Origin: an uncultured Paludibacter sp.
GTDB lineage: Bacteria; Bacteroidota; Bacteroidia; Bacteroidales; Paludibacteraceae
Assembly (NCBI GenBank): GCA_900498215.1
Contig: LR026962.1
Coordinates: 1,420,263-1,480,777, forward strand
Length of the DNA stretch: 60,515 nt
Direction: 5' to 3'
Shown here piece after piece: positions 60,301-60,515 of this stretch. Made by a program: the position numbers and the translations under genes. Below the pieces are notes generated by a model. The model made no database searches. It was given only the letters and a program-made list of their open reading frames with translations, and was not told the DNA's origin. Numbering within the stretch: the first letter of the stretch is position 1; each line of letters starts with the position of its first letter.

Positions 60301-60446
60301 ATCCAAAGGCAAGCCCAAGAAATGTTGCGAGACGTCTTTCTGTGAGAGACAGAGTGAATAATTTCAACGAAGTTTCTTTCGGATTTACCGGAGAACAAGC
60401 ACGCAATGAGGTGGAAAGATGCTTGAGATGTGATGTGAAATGTTAA
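57312..60446 (+). CDS. NuoF/HydB-like NADH flavoprotein fused to a GltD/NfnB-type NAD(P)H domain
   Basis: 1044 residues. An N-terminal thioredoxin-like [2Fe-2S] segment (GMGTCGIGNGADVV...QTGCFGFCAEEP) is followed by the NuoF core: GRGGAGYPAGIKW (FMN/NADH), GAGAFVCGEETALIASIEGKAG, and C484-GKC-TPC490 of the N3-type [4Fe-4S] cluster. From about 565 a GltD-like N-terminal cluster domain (CESLFMALCENSCPMHMNIPGYIELIKEDR, then CHFHCQMRCRRE) leads into two nucleotide folds: IAIVGAGPAGLTAAFYL (about 671) and VVVIGAGNVAIDAARSI (about 801). HydB is normally about 600 residues. The fusion combines an NADH site with an NAD(P)H site, as expected of an Nfn- or Stn-type electron-bifurcating transhydrogenase. 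Confidence 0.88.
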   Translation: MKPSQLEILQKQNIERILPPIPMLMVGMGTCGIGNGADVVYAQFQKQISETKFDCKLKQTGCFGFCAEEPIVMLYQPQKPILVYSKVDEKDAKRIFENLIKGKIHKNKLLCKIDDWDFLTSKAEFGKGYEEIPHWDEIPFFKGQKKVVLRHAGLIDPEDILDYIAVGGYKAFTKSLTELQPVEVINEVLESKLRGRGGAGYPAGIKWSMMQKQEADQKYIICNADEGDPGAYMNRNEIESDPHMLLEGMLIGAYAMGASKGIAYVRAEYPLAVKRLKKAIEQAEKLGLMGEKILGNGFSFTLDIVEGAGAFVCGEETALIASIEGKAGRPLPRPPYPASKGLYGKPTNINNVETWCNVPVVIEKGSKWFTSIGTEKSPGTKVFSLVGKVKNTGLVELPLGSKLEQFVFNIGEGTGTSKQVKAVQTGGPSGGCIPLEYFSTPVDYESLAGIGAIMGSGGMVVMDQDNCMVDVARYFLEFNAGESCGKCTPCREGSAQALAILTRITKGQGTFADLDMLELLSRNIKDSSLCALGQTTPNPILTTLKYYRNEYEEHIREKRCKAGTCESLFMALCENSCPMHMNIPGYIELIKEDRLEEAFELTLRDNPLPGTIGRICHFHCQMRCRREMLDQPVSQGEIHRYLADTMYQLGKENEIYNKLIKEKLSPTGKRIAIVGAGPAGLTAAFYLVRLGHDVTIYDALPEAGGVVRFGIPQYRLPKEVLQKEVKLIKKLGVKFLFNQRLGENLSLDNLKKEFDSIYMAIGAWKDMDLNIPGENAKGVFAGTEILKEMALGKTPKLGQNVVVIGAGNVAIDAARSILRLGKDVTIVYRREKRDMPANAIEISESEEEKINYRFLAAPNEIIANKNGRAKALKIEKMSSGHIDMSGRRKPIASGVFEEIPCDSIILAIGERVDSKKLAENKMEVTKDGRIIVNPFTFQTSDPKIYAGGDAVTGPSTAAEAMGMAKKAAASIDKILMNKDRFYLLFRDFKYQNVVPMNPKASPRNVARRLSVRDRVNNFNEVSFGFTGEQARNEVERCLRCDVKC

Positions 60447-60465
60447 TTCTTAAATTTGTAGACAG

Positions 60466-60515
60466 ATGAAAATTAAAATAAACAATCAAGAAGTTCAGGT
60501 AAATGAAGGTATTAC
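60466..60515 (+). CDS. Start of a [2Fe-2S] redox subunit, cut by the window end
   Basis: ATG at 60466 begins KIKINNQEVQVNEGI, the first strands of a plant-type [2Fe-2S] ferredoxin domain as in NuoG or HydA. It follows the flavoprotein by 19 bases on the same strand. Only 16 codons are visible, so a [FeFe]-hydrogenase or a smaller NuoG-like subunit are both possible. Confidence 0.6.
   Translation, partial: MKIKINNQEVQVNEGI

Overview
This window comes from an AT-rich, probably fermentative member of the Bacteroidota, most likely of the order Bacteroidales. The support is: a T9SS C-terminal sorting domain, a SusA-like periplasmic starch system, promoters of the Bacteroidota form TTG-N19-TAnnTTTG, a GH20 hexosaminidase, an OPT transporter, and the start of a HydBC-type bifurcating redox complex. 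I saw no tRNA, rRNA or CRISPR array.

Layout. 1-7.4 kb is a malto-oligosaccharide locus: the end of a LacI-type regulator, an SLC45-like sugar transporter, a periplasmic neopullulanase-like GH13, a degraded REP/IS200-type transposase cassette and a lipoprotein alpha-amylase. 7.4-10.1 kb holds a DMP19-family gene and dnaK. From 10,051 to 39,077 lies a 29-kb integrative island. It sits in the 3' end of dnaK and is bounded by a 19-bp direct repeat (TTTGAAGAAGTAAAATAAA) that restores the last dnaK codons and stop. The integrase and excisionase-like genes are at the left end, followed by HTH genes and primase/helicase-like genes. Next comes a defence operon (XRE regulator, type III Mod and Res, a small zinc-ribbon protein, a long prokaryotic Argonaute whose PIWI has lost catalytic Asp residues). 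A metal-resistance block follows (Fur-type regulator, His-rich and TRASH-like small proteins, a fused CusA-CusC RND/outer-membrane pump, CusB, a PII-like protein, a P1B ATPase). The right end has a 1.4-kb non-coding, A-poor region and a DUF6266 gene.

After the island are the displaced dnaK terminator, a TraB/GumN gene broken by one stop codon, a CBM9-like protein, a T9SS-secreted protein, an M3 peptidase and a type I pullulanase lipoprotein. 46.9-49.8 kb is a second defence-like operon of four tightly packed genes: TIR, TIR, SLOG and a ThsB-like TIR. It resembles Thoeris but has no SIR2 and is bracketed by a short inverted repeat. A truncated group II intron, strong hairpins and a degenerate tandem repeat fill 49.8-51.0 kb. 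The window ends with OPT and GH20 genes, two small membrane proteins and a redox operon (NuoE-like, a NuoF-GltD fusion, and the start of a [2Fe-2S] subunit).

A recurring theme is short repeats. Heptanucleotide arrays occur in the 5' regions of two transporter genes. Palindromic GC-rich elements lie in frame inside protein genes, once just after a signal peptide and three times in the island's primase genes. The most interesting leads are the Argonaute/type III operon, the TIR/SLOG operon, the dnaK-targeted island with its iterons and predicted pseudoknot, and the heptad-flanked remnant of a four-helix-bundle gene.
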